Below are positions 8,386 to 21,578 of a stretch of 42,728 nt of DNA, piece after piece. Location of the stretch: positions 1 through 42,728 of the forward strand of contig JAIOIW010000042.1 in assembly GCA_019912385.1 (NCBI GenBank), read 5' to 3'. The number at the start of each line of letters is the position of its first letter. Positions within the stretch are counted from its first letter, which is position 1. The DNA is from Notoacmeibacter sp. Lineage in GTDB: Bacteria > Pseudomonadota > Alphaproteobacteria > Rhizobiales > Rhizobiaceae. Below the pieces are notes generated by a model that ran no database searches, had not been told where the DNA came from, and worked only from the letters and a program-made list of their open reading frames with translations. Made by a program: the position numbers and the translations under genes.

Positions 8386-9831
8386 CTACGCGTTCAGCAC
8401 CCTGCCGTAGGCATCCAGCACGCTTTCCTTCATCATCTCCGAAAGTGTGGGATGCGGGAACACGGTGTGCATGAGTTCCTCTTCCGTTGTCTCCAGATTC
8501 ATGGCGACCACGAAGCCCTGGATCAGCTCGGTGACTTCGGCGCCGACCATGTGCGCGCCGAGCAACTGCCCCGTCTTCTTGTCGAAGATGGTCTTGACCA
8601 GTCCCTGGTCCTCGCCAAGCGCGATCGCCTTGCCGTTGGCGCCGAACTGGAACCGGCCGACGCGAATGTCGCGGCCCTGCTCTTTGGCCTTCGCCTCGGT
8701 CAGGCCGACGCTGGCCACCTGGGGATGGCAATAGGTGCAGCCCGGGATCATGGACTTGTCCATCGGGTGCACGCCCGCCACACCGGCGATCTTCTCGACG
8801 CAGACCACTCCCTCGTGCTCCGCCTTGTGGGCGAGCATCGGCGGGCCGGCGACGTCGCCGATGGCATAGATTCCCTCGACATTGGTGCGCCCGTATCCAT
8901 CGATGACGACACAGCCGCGATCGGTCTTCACGCCGAGCGCCTCAAGGCCGAGATTCTCGATATTGCCCTGCACGCCGACCGCAGAGATCAGCCGGTCAGC
9001 CTCGATCACCTCGGTCTTGCCGCCCTTCAGTTCCACGGTCGCCCTGATCGAATTGGCGCCCTTCTCGACCTTGGTGACCTTGGCCTCGGTGTGGATCTTC
9101 AGCCCGGATTTCTCGAGCTGCTTGCGGGCGATGCCGGAAATCTCCGCGTCCTCCACCGGCATGATGGTCGGCATTACCTCGACCACCGTCACGTCGCAGC
9201 CCATGGAGTTGTAGAAGGACGCGAACTCGATGCCGATTGCGCCCGAGCCCATCACCAGCAGCTTTCTGGGCAGTTCGGCCGGAACCATCGCCTCGAAGTA
9301 GGTCCAGATCAGCTTGCCGTCCGGCTCGATGCCGGGCAGCGCGCGCGGGCGCGCACCGGTGGCGACAATGATGTGCTTGGCTGAGTATTCGCCTTCGCCC
9401 TTCGTACCCTTCGGCATCGTGGGTTGCGGCTGCATCGGCGCTTTGGTCGATTTGCCGACGACGATCTTGCCCTTGCCCGCCAGCTTCGCCTCGCCCCAGA
9501 TGACGTCGATCTTGTTCTTCTTCATCAGGAAACCGACGCCGCCATTGAGCCTGGTCGATACGCCGCGCGAGCGCTCCACTACGGCCTTGACGTCCGCGGT
9601 CACCGTGCCTTCCAGTTTCAAGCCGTAGTTGTTGATGTGGTCGGCATAGTGCTTGATTTCGGCGGATCGCAACAGCGCCTTGGTCGGGATGCAACCCCAG
9701 TTGAGGCAGATGCCGCCCAGATGCTCGCGCTCCACGATCGCGGTCTTGAGCCCGAGCTGGGCGGACCGGATTGCGGCGACATAGCCGCCCGGCCCGGAAC
9801 CGATGATGATGACGTCGTAATTATCGGCCAC
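8386..9831 (-). CDS. lpdA: Dihydrolipoyl dehydrogenase (E3 of pyruvate dehydrogenase)
   Basis: Reoxidises dihydrolipoyl groups on the E2 subunit, passing electrons through a disulfide and FAD to NAD+. Visible: FAD-binding GSGPGG (residues 11-16), the redox disulfide Cys42/Cys47 in CLNWGCIPTK, the NAD-binding GSGAIGIEFAS, and the C-terminal HPTLSE motif with the His/Glu base pair. At 481 residues it is full-length. The start codon is GTG 9831, with GGAG just upstream. It follows ydcH-like, SGNH hydrolase and pdhC on the same strand, so this is the E3 of the pdh operon rather than of the 2-oxoglutarate complex. Confidence 0.96.
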   Translation of the reverse strand: MADNYDVIIIGSGPGGYVAAIRSAQLGLKTAIVEREHLGGICLNWGCIPTKALLRSAEIKHYADHINNYGLKLEGTVTADVKAVVERSRGVSTRLNGGVGFLMKKNKIDVIWGEAKLAGKGKIVVGKSTKAPMQPQPTMPKGTKGEGEYSAKHIIVATGARPRALPGIEPDGKLIWTYFEAMVPAELPRKLLVMGSGAIGIEFASFYNSMGCDVTVVEVMPTIMPVEDAEISGIARKQLEKSGLKIHTEAKVTKVEKGANSIRATVELKGGKTEVIEADRLISAVGVQGNIENLGLEALGVKTDRGCVVIDGYGRTNVEGIYAIGDVAGPPMLAHKAEHEGVVCVEKIAGVAGVHPMDKSMIPGCTYCHPQVASVGLTEAKAKEQGRDIRVGRFQFGANGKAIALGEDQGLVKTIFDKKTGQLLGAHMVGAEVTELIQGFVVAMNLETTEEELMHTVFPHPTLSEMMKESVLDAYGRVLNA

Positions 9832-9892
9832 GTACCCTCTCCTTCATTCGCCGGAAGTCCGGCCTGACGGGAAGGCACGTGGCCCGATTTCG

Positions 9893-10129
9893 TCAGCCCA
9901 CGAGCATCCCGAAGATTTCGTCCTTGAGCCTCAGGCGCTCCTTGCGCATCTCTTCCATGTGGAAGTCGTCTGTCGGCTCGATGTTCGTCTCTGCCCGGTG
10001 GATGGCCCGGTTCACCTCATGGTACGCGTCGAAAAGCTTGGCAAAATGGGCATCCTCGCCCTTCAGCGCGTGAATCTTCTCGGCGTGTTCCGGAAACTCC
10101 TCCGGCAGTTCGTGCGGCACATGGGTCAT
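9893..10129 (-). CDS. YdcH/DUF465-family small protein
   Basis: A 78-residue, highly charged, helical protein matching the DUF465/YdcH pattern (HALKGEDAHFAKLFDAYHEVNRAIHRAE, residues 20-47 approximately, then a Lys/Arg-Glu-rich helix). The family is widespread in Proteobacteria and its function is not established. AAGGAG lies upstream of ATG 10129. It sits between the SGNH hydrolase and lpd inside the pdh gene block, same strand. Confidence 0.85.
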   Translation of the reverse strand: MTHVPHELPEEFPEHAEKIHALKGEDAHFAKLFDAYHEVNRAIHRAETNIEPTDDFHMEEMRKERLRLKDEIFGMLVG

Positions 10130-10199
10130 GGAAAATCGAACTCCTTTCTGCTGTTCGTCCCGACCCTAGCGCAGTGCTGTCTCTCCTCCTTGATCCTCG

Positions 10200-10841
10200 T
10201 CAAAGGCCCAGCATGACATGGGCCATTGGCGCCAGCGCCTTGCCGATTGCACGCGTACTTTCGGCGTCGAGATGAACGCCGTCGAGCGGTGATGTCTTCG
10301 CCACCGACCCTGCATCGAAGAAGCCGCAATCCATCTCGTCGGCGAGATCCGCGTAAAAAGAGGCCAGCATCTGCGACTGCTCCACTCCGCCGGCGAACAT
10401 GGCGGCGAACTCGCTGTTGGCGGTTTCGCACAGCCTGGGTGGAGCCACGATCAGCACGTCGGGCGCAGGTTGGCCTTCGATCCCCGGATTATGCCTGCGG
10501 GTGATGGAAACGAGGCGGCGCATGCCCTGCATGGCTGCAAGCGCCGTGCCGGCGATATGTGGCTTCATGTCGTTGGAACCGAGCATGAAGATGACGAGGT
10601 TCACCGGCGCAGCGGCATAGAGCGTCGTCGGCAACAGGCGCGCGCCGTTGCGGTCGCAGTCCGCCAGATATTCGTCATAGGCGGTAGTGCGTCCCCGCAA
10701 TCCATCGGCGATCACTTCCGCTCGCCCTTCCAGCGCGGCGCCAAGCGCCACCGGCCAGCGGTCGGCGCGCGGATGCCGTGTCCCGGTGCCGGGCGCAGAA
10801 CCCCAGGTCAACGAATCGCCGAAGCAGAGTATGGTTTTCAT
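10200..10841 (-). CDS. SGNH/GDSL-family hydrolase (esterase-like)
   Basis: A 213-residue cytoplasmic hydrolase with the family's blocks: block I CFGDSLTWG (nucleophile Ser10), block II Gly in DGLRGRTT, block III GSNDMK (Asn), and block V DGVHLD (Asp/His). This order resembles the bacterial aryl-esterase/acyltransferase branch of the SGNH family. The natural substrate is unknown. It lies 19 bp after pdhC, with GGGAGCGAAGG before its ATG, so it is part of the pdh transcript. No signal peptide is present. Confidence 0.88.
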   Translation of the reverse strand: MKTILCFGDSLTWGSAPGTGTRHPRADRWPVALGAALEGRAEVIADGLRGRTTAYDEYLADCDRNGARLLPTTLYAAAPVNLVIFMLGSNDMKPHIAGTALAAMQGMRRLVSITRRHNPGIEGQPAPDVLIVAPPRLCETANSEFAAMFAGGVEQSQMLASFYADLADEMDCGFFDAGSVAKTSPLDGVHLDAESTRAIGKALAPMAHVMLGL

Positions 10842-10860
10842 GACCTTCGCTCCCGGCCGG

Positions 10861-12204
10861 TCAAACCAGCATGCCCACGGGGTTCTCGATGTAACGCTTG
10901 AAGGCGCCGAGCAATTCGGCTCCCAGCGCGCCGTCGACGCAGCGGTGGTCGGTCGAAAGCGTCACCGTCATCATGGTGGCGATGGCGACCGCGCCGTTCC
11001 TGACGATCGCCCGCTGCTCGCCTGCGCCGACTGCCAGGATCGTTGCATGCGGCGGATTGACGACCGCGGCGAAATTGGAAACGCCCATCATGCCCATGTT
11101 GGAGACGGCGGTGGTGCCACCCTGGTATTCCTCGGGCTTCAGCTTCCGCTCCCTGGCGCGCTTGCCGTAATCCTTCATCTCGTTGGAGATGGTGGACAGG
11201 CTCTTTTCCTCAGCGCGGCGGATGATCGGCGTAATCAGCCCGCCGGGGATGGAGACGGCAACGCCGACGTCAGCATGCTTGTGCATCACCATCGCCTCGT
11301 CGGTCCACGAAACGTTCGCGTCGGGCACATCACGCAGCGCCAGCGCCAGCGCCTTGATGACAAGGTCGTTGACCGAGAGCTTGTAGGTCGGCTTGTCGTC
11401 CTTCACGGGTGCTGCTGCGTTCAACTGCGTGCGCAGCGCCAGCAACGCATCCAGCTCCACATCGACCGAGACGTAGAAATGCGGGATCGTCTGCTTCGAT
11501 TCCTGCAGCCGCCTGGCGATGGTCTTGCGCATGTTGTCGTGCTTGACCAGCTCGTAGGAGCCTTCCTCGAACAGTTTCAACACGGTTTCCGTCGAAGGAC
11601 CGACGGCAAGCGGAGCCGGCGTGGCACCGGCGGCAGGCGCCGCGGCTGGCTTCGCGCCGCCCGTGGCCATTGCCGTTTCCACATCCGCCTTGACCACCCT
11701 GCCCTTCGGGCCGGAACCGGCGAGAGCCGCGACGTCGATCCCGGCATCCCTGGCGATGCGGCGTGCGAGCGGCGAGGCAAAGGTGCGGTCGCCGGATGGT
11801 GCGGAAGCGGGAACCGCGGTAGCCGGCGCGCTTGGAGCAGCAGCCGGCGCAGGCTCGGCTTTGGGTTCGGTTTTAGGCGCGGCTTTGGGTTCGGTTTTGG
11901 GCGCGGGCGCTTCGGCTTTCGCCGCCGCTCCGCTGCCCTTGGATGCAGCGGCCACGTCCTCGCCTTCCTCGGCCAGGATGGCGATGACCGCATTGATCTT
12001 CACGCCCTCCGTGCCGGCCGGCACGACGATCTTCGCGACCGTGCCCTCGTCGACGGCTTCGACTTCCATGGTGGCCTTGTCGGTCTCGATCTCGGCGATC
12101 ACGTCGCCGGCGGAGACGCTGTCGCCTTCCTTGACCAGCCACTTGGCGAGGTTGCCCTCCTCCATGGTCGGGGAAAGCGCGGGCATGGTGATTTCTATCG
12201 GCAT
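10861..12204 (-). CDS. pdhC: Pyruvate dehydrogenase E2, dihydrolipoyl acetyltransferase
   Basis: Core subunit of pyruvate dehydrogenase; moves the acetyl group from lipoate to CoA. Domain order over 447 residues: lipoyl domain (1-80, lipoyl Lys in ETDKATM), an Ala/Pro/Lys-rich linker with a repeated KTEPKA unit, a peripheral-subunit-binding domain (FASPLARRIARDAGI, about residue 147), and the catalytic acyltransferase domain ending with the HRCVDG active-site motif near residue 420. Its ATG 12204 overlaps the stop of the preceding unknown gene (TAATG), and its ribosome binding site GGAGG lies inside that gene's end. The lipoyl domain is nearly the same as in pdhB. Confidence 0.96.
   Translation of the reverse strand: MPIEITMPALSPTMEEGNLAKWLVKEGDSVSAGDVIAEIETDKATMEVEAVDEGTVAKIVVPAGTEGVKINAVIAILAEEGEDVAAASKGSGAAAKAEAPAPKTEPKAAPKTEPKAEPAPAAAPSAPATAVPASAPSGDRTFASPLARRIARDAGIDVAALAGSGPKGRVVKADVETAMATGGAKPAAAPAAGATPAPLAVGPSTETVLKLFEEGSYELVKHDNMRKTIARRLQESKQTIPHFYVSVDVELDALLALRTQLNAAAPVKDDKPTYKLSVNDLVIKALALALRDVPDANVSWTDEAMVMHKHADVGVAVSIPGGLITPIIRRAEEKSLSTISNEMKDYGKRARERKLKPEEYQGGTTAVSNMGMMGVSNFAAVVNPPHATILAVGAGEQRAIVRNGAVAIATMMTVTLSTDHRCVDGALGAELLGAFKRYIENPVGMLV
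11857..11904 (-). repeat. Two tandem 24-bp repeats in the pdhC linker
   Basis: The plus-strand units 11857-11880 and 11881-11904 are identical except for one base. They encode a repeated Lys-Thr-Glu-Pro-Lys-Ala segment in the flexible linker between the lipoyl and binding domains of PdhC. Such linkers tolerate length change, so this is a likely site of strain-to-strain variation. Confidence 0.85.
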
Positions 12205-12551
12205 TATTTTGCCTCCCCGTTTTGGGCGATGGTTCTTGAGATAAATGCCGTCGCCTCTTCGGAGAGTTCTTCGGCCGCTATTACAAAACAGTCAGCTGTT
12301 CCATACCAGAGACCCTGCTCTCTCCTCTCGGCGTCAAAGAAACGAGTCGGCTTCAATACTCCGTAGAAACCTTTCGGACCTCGATCATTTTCGAAGCTTT
12401 CGACCACATCATCCAATGTGGTCCCGTGATACAGATGAAATGCAGCTTTCATCACGTTTTCGATTCCCGCGTTAGATATCCGACCACGTTTAATCGTTGA
12501 CTCGGCCTGCAACCCAGTTTTCGTAACAACTCTGAAGTGCACAAGCGCCAT
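12204..12551 (-). CDS. Unrecognised protein inserted between pdhB and pdhC
   Basis: A 115-residue protein that I do not recognise. It is probably soluble: no signal peptide or membrane segment, beta-rich N-terminus (MALVHFRVVTKTG), and a central NDRGPKGFYGVLKPTRFFDAERR stretch. The gene is tightly fitted: it starts 10 bp after the pdhB stop and its stop overlaps the pdhC ATG, so it is co-translated in the pdh operon. Its base composition differs: I counted 117 G/C in the 240 bases 12301-12540 (49%), against 38 of 60 in 12601-12660 (63%). That suggests late acquisition, or a fast-evolving gene. It may be an operon-specific accessory or regulator, but there is no direct evidence. Confidence 0.75.
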   Translation of the reverse strand: MALVHFRVVTKTGLQAESTIKRGRISNAGIENVMKAAFHLYHGTTLDDVVESFENDRGPKGFYGVLKPTRFFDAERREQGLWYGTADCFVIAAEELSEEATAFISRTIAQNGEAK

Positions 12552-12561
12552 CTCAATAAAC

Positions 12562-13947
<1,386 letters not shown>

Positions 13948-13960
13948 GTCTTCACCTCCC

Positions 13961-15010
13961 TCAAAGCAGAATGTCTGTATAAAGTTCGGAGACATCCGGC
14001 TCCGGGTCGGTCTGGGCGAAATCCGCGGCATCGGCGACGATGTCGCGCACGTCCTTGTCGATCTTCTTCAACTCGTCCTCGCTCGCCCATTTCTTCTCGA
14101 TCAGGCGCGCCTTCACCTGCTCGATCGGATCGTGCTCGGTGCGCATCTTCTGCACTTCGTCCTTCGAACGGTACTTGGCTGGGTCGGACATCGAGTGGCC
14201 GCGATAGCGATAGGTCATCATTTCCAGGATGATCGGGCCGTTGCCGCCGCGGCACCAGGCTGTCGCCTCGTCCGCTGCTGCCTTCACCGCGCGCACGTCC
14301 ATGCCGTCGACCTGCATTCCGGGGATGTTGAACGACAGGCCGCGGTGGGAGAACTGCGTTTCGGCAGAAGATCGCGCCACGGAGGTGCCCATCGCGTAGC
14401 GGTTGTTCTCAATGACGTAAATGACCGGCAGCTTCCACAGCGATGCCATGTTGAAGCTCTCGTAAACCTGCCCCTGGTTCGACGCGCCATCGCCGAAATA
14501 GACCATGGAAACATTGTCGTTGCCGCGATAGCGGTTGGCGAAGGCGAGGCCGGTGCCAAGCGACACCTGCGCGCCGACGATGCCGTGCCCGCCGTAGAAG
14601 TCCATTTCCTTGGAGAACATGTGCATCGAGCCGCCCTTGCCTTTCGACAGGCCGCCGCGGCGCCCGGTCAACTCAGCCATGACACCACGCGGGCTCATGC
14701 CGCAGGCGAGCATGTGACCGTGATCGCGATAACCCGTAATGACCTGATCGCCGGGAATGCGGGCCGATTGCATGCCGATCACGACCGCTTCCTGGCCGAT
14801 GTAGAGATGGCAGAATCCGCCGATGAACCCCATGCCATAAAGCTGGCCCGCCTTTTCCTCGAACCGCCGGATCCGGAGCATCTCGCGATAGGCGACGAGT
14901 TCCTCGTCCTTGGTGAAGTCGGCGGGCTTGGGCGCGTTGCGTACAAGTTTCGGCGCGCCGGCTTGCGATTTCGATCGCGAAGCGGACGCCTTCTTGGTCG
15001 GAGATGCCAT
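13961..15010 (-). CDS. pdhA: Pyruvate dehydrogenase E1 alpha subunit
   Basis: Binds thiamine diphosphate and decarboxylates pyruvate together with PdhB. The 349-residue protein contains the thiamine-diphosphate motif [17 protein letters not shown]...ENN, the HGHMLACG loop and the phosphorylation-loop-like [16 protein letters not shown] region. A Lys/Ser-rich N-terminal extension (residues 1-20) is usual in Rhizobiales. I chose ATG 15010 (MASPTKK) with GGGAG upstream; an in-frame start at 15067 would add a poorly conserved extension. First gene of the pdh operon, with about 180 bp to the ftsB-like gene. Confidence 0.95.
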   Translation of the reverse strand: MASPTKKASASRSKSQAGAPKLVRNAPKPADFTKDEELVAYREMLRIRRFEEKAGQLYGMGFIGGFCHLYIGQEAVVIGMQSARIPGDQVITGYRDHGHMLACGMSPRGVMAELTGRRGGLSKGKGGSMHMFSKEMDFYGGHGIVGAQVSLGTGLAFANRYRGNDNVSMVYFGDGASNQGQVYESFNMASLWKLPVIYVIENNRYAMGTSVARSSAETQFSHRGLSFNIPGMQVDGMDVRAVKAAADEATAWCRGGNGPIILEMMTYRYRGHSMSDPAKYRSKDEVQKMRTEHDPIEQVKARLIEKKWASEDELKKIDKDVRDIVADAADFAQTDPEPDVSELYTDILL

Positions 15011-15127
15011 ATGGTCGTGCTCCCTGCGGTGGGCGTTCCTCCCCGGCAAGGTGTTTTTCGAGCTCACCTCATTACCGGAACACTGGAAAAACTATCACAC
15101 AAAACTGGCTTGAGATAGCCGCCGGAA

Positions 15128-15144
15128 TGCATGGGAGCCATGCA
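15128..15144. promoter_or_regulatory. Perfect 7-bp inverted repeat upstream of pdhA, candidate operator
   Basis: TGCATGG-GAG-CCATGCA in the 179-bp gap between pdhA and the ftsB-like gene. A weak -10-like TATGAT (minus strand, 15155-15150) lies just upstream of it, so the repeat would overlap the start of the pdh transcript. No repeat of this kind was noticed elsewhere in the window. Which protein binds it, if any, is unknown. Confidence 0.4.
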
Positions 15145-15189
15145 GTTAACATCATAATTTGGCAGGGCTTTTCGTATATTAACTACTTT

Positions 15190-15519
15190 TCAGTTAATTC
15201 GCTTTTCGGGCTGCGTGAGGATGACAACCTCGTCCTCGCGCGCCAAGCCGAGTGCAGTGCGCGCCTGCTCGTCGAGCATGTCCTTTTCGATCGAGCCGTC
15301 GTGCAGCAGCATGGTCTTTGCTTCAAGCTGCTCGCGTCGCTTCACCGTCTCGGCGAGCCGAGCTTCGAGTTCATGTGCGCGCTGTTCCAACCGGTATTTC
15401 GAATAGAGGCCATATTCGCCATTGTTGGCGTGATAGCCGAAATAGCCCAGGAATGCCGACGCCATGACCGGAACGATCAGGCGGCCGGTGTTGCGTCGCT
15501 TGCGCTGGCGTGTCCACAT
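15190..15519 (-). CDS. Septum formation initiator family protein (FtsB/DivIC-like)
   Basis: A 109-residue single-pass inner-membrane protein: basic N-terminus (MWTRQRKRRNTGR), a membrane segment about 14-30, a coiled coil about 40-78 (LEQRAHELEARLAETVKRREQLEAK) and a short periplasmic end. This is the FtsB/DivIC architecture; the family forms a complex with FtsL and FtsQ at the division site. Location between eno and pdhA is the usual one in Rhizobiales. Start ATG 15519; alternatives are few because the membrane segment follows soon after. Confidence 0.88.
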   Translation of the reverse strand: MWTRQRKRRNTGRLIVPVMASAFLGYFGYHANNGEYGLYSKYRLEQRAHELEARLAETVKRREQLEAKTMLLHDGSIEKDMLDEQARTALGLAREDEVVILTQPEKRIN

Positions 15520-15611
15520 GGCAGAAACTGTTACTCGATACTATCCACTCATCATGCGCCTGCATGTTTAAGGCTTGGTTACGCCGTGGCTGCGCGTCGC
15601 GCCGGGAAATC

Positions 15612-15640
15612 AAAAAAAGGCGGAACCGAAGCTCCGCCTT
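15612..15640 (-). terminator. Rho-independent terminator of eno
   Basis: Minus strand: AAGGCGGA (15640-15633), an 8-nt loop, TCCGCCTT (15624-15617), running directly into a seven-T tract. An 8-bp GC-rich stem with an adjoining U-run 26 bp after the eno stop is a textbook intrinsic terminator. Confidence 0.9.
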
Positions 15641-15665
15641 GCCGTTCGCATTCCCGCATGATCGG

Positions 15666-17902
<2,237 letters not shown>

Positions 17903-17905
17903 GCG

Positions 17906-18739
17906 CTAAGCCTTGGCGACCGCGTCGAGCGCCATCAGCGTCTCCAGCAGGCGCTCCATGTCATGAAGCGGCACCATGTTGGGTCCGTCGGAAGAGGCGG
18001 AGTTGTCAGGATCCTGATGCGTCTCGATGAAAACCCCTGCCACGCCGACCGCGACGGCCGCCCGCGCAAGCGTTTCGACGAAACGACGCTCGCCGCCCGA
18101 GGAAAGCCCCTGCCCGCCCGGTTGCTGAACCGAATGAGTTGCGTCGAAGACGACCGGCGAACCGATCTCGGCCATGATGGGCAAGGCGCGGAAATCCGAG
18201 ACAAGCGTATTGTATCCGAACGATACGCCGCGCTCCGTGACCAGCACATTTGCATTGCCGCTCCCGGTGACCTTGGCAACCACGTTCTTCATGTCCCACG
18301 GCGCCAGGAACTGGCCTTTCTTGACATTGATAACCGCGCCGGTTCGCGCGGCGGCGACCAGCAGATCGGTCTGGCGGCAAAGAAAAGCCGGTATCTGCAA
18401 TACGTCGACATGCGGGGCGACGATGGCGCACTGCTCCTCGGTGTGGATATCGGTCAGCACCGGCACGCCGAGTTCCCTGCGCAATTCGTCGAAGACCGGC
18501 AGCGCCGCATCAAGTCCTGCCCCGCGGGTGGCCGACAGGGAGGTGCGGTTCGCCTTGTCGAAGCTCGACTTGTAGACGAAGCCGAGCCCGAGTTTTCCGG
18601 TCAGCGTTTTCAGCGCGCCCGCCATGTCAAAGGCGTGCTGGCGCGATTCGAACTGGCACGGCCCGGCGATCAGGGCCAACGGCGCACTGTTGCCAAAGCG
18701 GACATTGCCGGCCATGACCGTGGAATTCGGTTTCGACAT
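17906..18739 (-). CDS. kdsA: 3-deoxy-8-phosphooctulonate synthase (KDO-8-P synthase)
   Basis: Condenses phosphoenolpyruvate with arabinose 5-phosphate to make KDO-8-phosphate, the precursor of the inner-core sugar of lipopolysaccharide. The 277-residue TIM barrel is full-length. Visible: [14 protein letters not shown] near the start, [33 protein letters not shown] and [15 protein letters not shown] 18739 overlaps the stop of the VOC gene (TGATG), indicating translational coupling; a GTG 18742 in frame is one codon earlier. Part of the ilvD/VOC/kdsA minus-strand group. Confidence 0.96.
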   Translation of the reverse strand: MSKPNSTVMAGNVRFGNSAPLALIAGPCQFESRQHAFDMAGALKTLTGKLGLGFVYKSSFDKANRTSLSATRGAGLDAALPVFDELRRELGVPVLTDIHTEEQCAIVAPHVDVLQIPAFLCRQTDLLVAAARTGAVINVKKGQFLAPWDMKNVVAKVTGSGNANVLVTERGVSFGYNTLVSDFRALPIMAEIGSPVVFDATHSVQQPGGQGLSSGGERRFVETLARAAVAVGVAGVFIETHQDPDNSASSDGPNMVPLHDMERLLETLMALDAVAKA

Positions 18740-19623
18740 CACGCTTCCTCGAACATGAAGGCTGTTCCCTGCCCGGCTTCAGGCTGCACGACCAGCCGGT
18801 TTTCGTGCCGCTCGAACGCCAGGCCGCGCGCATCGAGCAAGGCCGCCACCGCCGCCAGGTCCTTTGCGGCAAACGAGATCGCGACGGGGCGCAGGCCGCG
18901 CCCGTGGCCCGCCTTGATGCCGAACCGCCGCGACAGTTCGGCTGGCGGCAGCACGGTGAGGCGGTGCTGGCGAAGATCGACCGCCATCCCTGTCCCGTCG
19001 ACCACAGGTTTCACGTCGCAAAGCGTTTCGAGGAAATCGGAAAAAGCGTCCGGTTCGGCCTCGCGCAGAATGACTTCCCTGATCGCCGTCACGCCATTGG
19101 CATGCGTTTCCAGGGTGGTACGATCGACTTTGGGAACGTTGATCCGCTCGCAGGTGAAGAAAAAACAGTCGGGCGAACGCCAGTCGCCGGCAAAGGCCAG
19201 CCGGAACGACGCCTCGCCTTCCTCGCCTTCGGATGTCTTGAATGCACGCGAGAAATCGAGCTGACCGCCGATCGACAGGCCGCTGCCGGCAAATCCCGCG
19301 TGATCGGCATTGGCATTGGAACTGGCGAACACGACCGCCGAGCACCCCTCCTCGCCATTGCGGAAGCGGAATGCCGCATCGCGCGCGACGAACACGTTTC
19401 CCCGCCGGGCCTCGGCTTCCGTTACCGCGCGGTCTCCGACTGCCAACGGCTCCAGGAAAGTACCATCGGAGAAAAAGATGCAGGCATTGACCGTGCCGAA
19501 GGGATGGACGCCTTCAGGCGCGACGGTGAATCCCAGCTTGCCAAGCCTTGCCCGCGCTGTGTCGAGCGAGGCGGTCGGAAGCACCAGATGATCGAGCGCG
19601 CGCGGCATCTGCGTCACTTGCAT
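18739..19623 (-). CDS. VOC-family (glyoxalase-fold) protein
   Basis: A protein of about 294 residues with a vicinal-oxygen-chelate fold, seen from the [25 protein letters not shown] opening and repeated beta-alpha-beta modules. Such proteins are lyases, dioxygenases or binding proteins. Its substrate is unknown. It is of the Glyoxalase_3-like type commonly found beside kdsA in Rhizobiales. Start is uncertain: ATG 19623 or 19608, both just after the ilvD stop (19634). The stop overlaps the kdsA start. Confidence 0.8.
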   Translation of the reverse strand: MQVTQMPRALDHLVLPTASLDTARARLGKLGFTVAPEGVHPFGTVNACIFFSDGTFLEPLAVGDRAVTEAEARRGNVFVARDAAFRFRNGEEGCSAVVFASSNANADHAGFAGSGLSIGGQLDFSRAFKTSEGEEGEASFRLAFAGDWRSPDCFFFTCERINVPKVDRTTLETHANGVTAIREVILREAEPDAFSDFLETLCDVKPVVDGTGMAVDLRQHRLTVLPPAELSRRFGIKAGHGRGLRPVAISFAAKDLAAVAALLDARGLAFERHENRLVVQPEAGQGTAFMFEEA

Positions 19624-19633
19624 GCCCGCGCGG

Positions 19634-21466
19634 TCACTCGACCACGCGGACAGCACCCCTGGCTGCGCTCGTCGTCAAAGCCGCATAGGCCTTCAGCGCC
19701 GTCGTGATCTTTCGCTTGCGCGGCTCCGCCGGCTTCCAGCCCGCTGCCTCCTGCTCGGCGCGGCGATGGGCGAGATCCTCATCGCTAACCGCCAGATGGA
19801 TCGTGCGGTTCGGAATGTCGATCTCGATCAAGTCGCCTTCGCGCACCAGGCCGATCGTGCCGCCTTCGGCGGCCTCCGGCGAGACATGACCGATTGAAAG
19901 GCCCGAAGTGCCGCCGGAAAACCGACCGTCGGTGACAAGCGCGCAGGCCTTGCCCAGTCCCTTCGACTTCAGATAGCTCGTCGGATAGAGCATTTCCTGC
20001 ATGCCGGGACCGCCGCGCGGACCTTCATAGCGGATGACGACCACGTCGCCGGCCTTGATCTCGTTCGACAGGATTGCCTTCACCGAGGCGTCCTGGCTTT
20101 CGAACACGCGCGCAGGCCCGGAGAACTTGAGGATCGAATCGTCGACGCCCGCCGTCTTCACGATACAGCCGTCCTCGGCGATGTTGCCGTAGAGCACCGC
20201 AAGCCCGCCATCCTTCGAAAAGGCGTGCTCGGCGTTACGGATGACTCCGGTCTCGCGGTTGGCGTCGACGCTGTCGTAGCGGCGCTCCTGGCTGAACGCG
20301 GTCTGCGAAGGCACGCCGCCCGGCGCGGCGCGGAAGAACTCATGCACGTTGGCCGCATCGGTGCGCTTGATGTCCCACTGGGCGAGCGCGGCCTGCATGG
20401 TTTCCGAATGCACCGTCGGCAGCGACGCATCAATCAGCCCGGCGCGGTCGAGCTCGCCGAGAATGCCCATGATGCCGCCTGCGCGATGGACGTCCTCCAT
20501 GTGCACGGTGCTGACCGAGGGCGCGACCTTGCACAGCACCGGAACCTTGCGCGACAGCTTGTCGATATCCGACATGGTGAAATCGACTTCGCCTTCGTAG
20601 GCCGCTGCCAGCAGGTGCAGGACGGTGTTGGTCGAGCCGCCCATGGCGATGTCGAGCGCCATGGCGTTCTTGAACGCCCCGAAGCTAGCGATCGAACGCG
20701 GCAGCACGCTTTCGTCATCCTGTTCGTAGTAGCGCCGCGTGATGTCGACGATAAGATGCCCCGCCTCGACAAACAGCCGCTTGCGATCGGCATGGGTCGC
20801 CAGCGTCGAACCGTTGCCCGGCAGCGCCAGTCCAAGCGCCTCTGTCAGGCAGTTCATCGAGTTGGCGGTGAACATGCCCGAGCAAGACCCGCAGGTCGGG
20901 CACGCGGCGCGCTCGATCGCCGCCACCTGGCTGTCGCTCACCGTGTCGTCCGCGGCAGCCACCATGGCATCAACCAGGTCGAGCGCCTTTTCCTCGCCGT
21001 CCCAGGTCACCTTGCCGGCTTCCATCGGCCCGCCGGAGACAAAGACAGTGGGGATATTGAGACGCAGCGAAGCCATCAGCATGCCGGGCGTGATCTTGTC
21101 GCAATTGGAGATGCAGACCATGGCGTCGGCGCAGTGCGCGTTGACCATGTATTCCACGGAATCGGCAATGATCTCGCGGCTCGGCAGCGAATAGAGCATG
21201 CCGTCATGGCCCATCGCGATGCCGTCATCGACAGCGATGGTGTTGAATTCCTTGGCGATCGCGCCGGCCGCCTCGATCTCGCGGGCGACCATCTGGCCGA
21301 GGTCCTTCAGGTGCACGTGACCGGGTACGAACTGGGTGAACGAGTTCACCACCGCGATGATCGGCTTGCCGAAATCGGTATCCTTCACACCTGTGGCGCG
21401 CCACAGGCCGCGGGCGCCGGCCATGTTGCGGCCATGGGTGGTCGTGCGGGAGCGATAGGCAGGCAT
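19634..21466 (-). CDS. ilvD: Dihydroxy-acid dehydratase
   Basis: Third enzyme of branched-chain amino acid biosynthesis: dehydrates 2,3-dihydroxy-isovalerate and 2,3-dihydroxy-3-methylvalerate with an iron-sulfur cluster. The 610 residues are full-length. The cluster cysteines are visible in [12 protein letters not shown] and [18 protein letters not shown], and the C-terminal [19 protein letters not shown] contains the catalytic Ser. Start ATG 21466 ([20 protein letters not shown]), matching the conserved N-terminus. The VOC gene follows 10 bp later on the same strand. Confidence 0.97.
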   Translation of the reverse strand: MPAYRSRTTTHGRNMAGARGLWRATGVKDTDFGKPIIAVVNSFTQFVPGHVHLKDLGQMVAREIEAAGAIAKEFNTIAVDDGIAMGHDGMLYSLPSREIIADSVEYMVNAHCADAMVCISNCDKITPGMLMASLRLNIPTVFVSGGPMEAGKVTWDGEEKALDLVDAMVAAADDTVSDSQVAAIERAACPTCGSCSGMFTANSMNCLTEALGLALPGNGSTLATHADRKRLFVEAGHLIVDITRRYYEQDDESVLPRSIASFGAFKNAMALDIAMGGSTNTVLHLLAAAYEGEVDFTMSDIDKLSRKVPVLCKVAPSVSTVHMEDVHRAGGIMGILGELDRAGLIDASLPTVHSETMQAALAQWDIKRTDAANVHEFFRAAPGGVPSQTAFSQERRYDSVDANRETGVIRNAEHAFSKDGGLAVLYGNIAEDGCIVKTAGVDDSILKFSGPARVFESQDASVKAILSNEIKAGDVVVIRYEGPRGGPGMQEMLYPTSYLKSKGLGKACALVTDGRFSGGTSGLSIGHVSPEAAEGGTIGLVREGDLIEIDIPNRTIHLAVSDEDLAHRRAEQEAAGWKPAEPRKRKITTALKAYAALTTSAARGAVRVVE

Positions 21467-21578
21467 GACATCATCCTTGCAGTTTGAATGAACCGGCGTT
21501 GTGGCCCCACCGGGCGGCAATTTCAAGGGATATTGCCGATTTTGTTCCGTGCCACGCAAGGCTGTTGCGGCATGCGCA

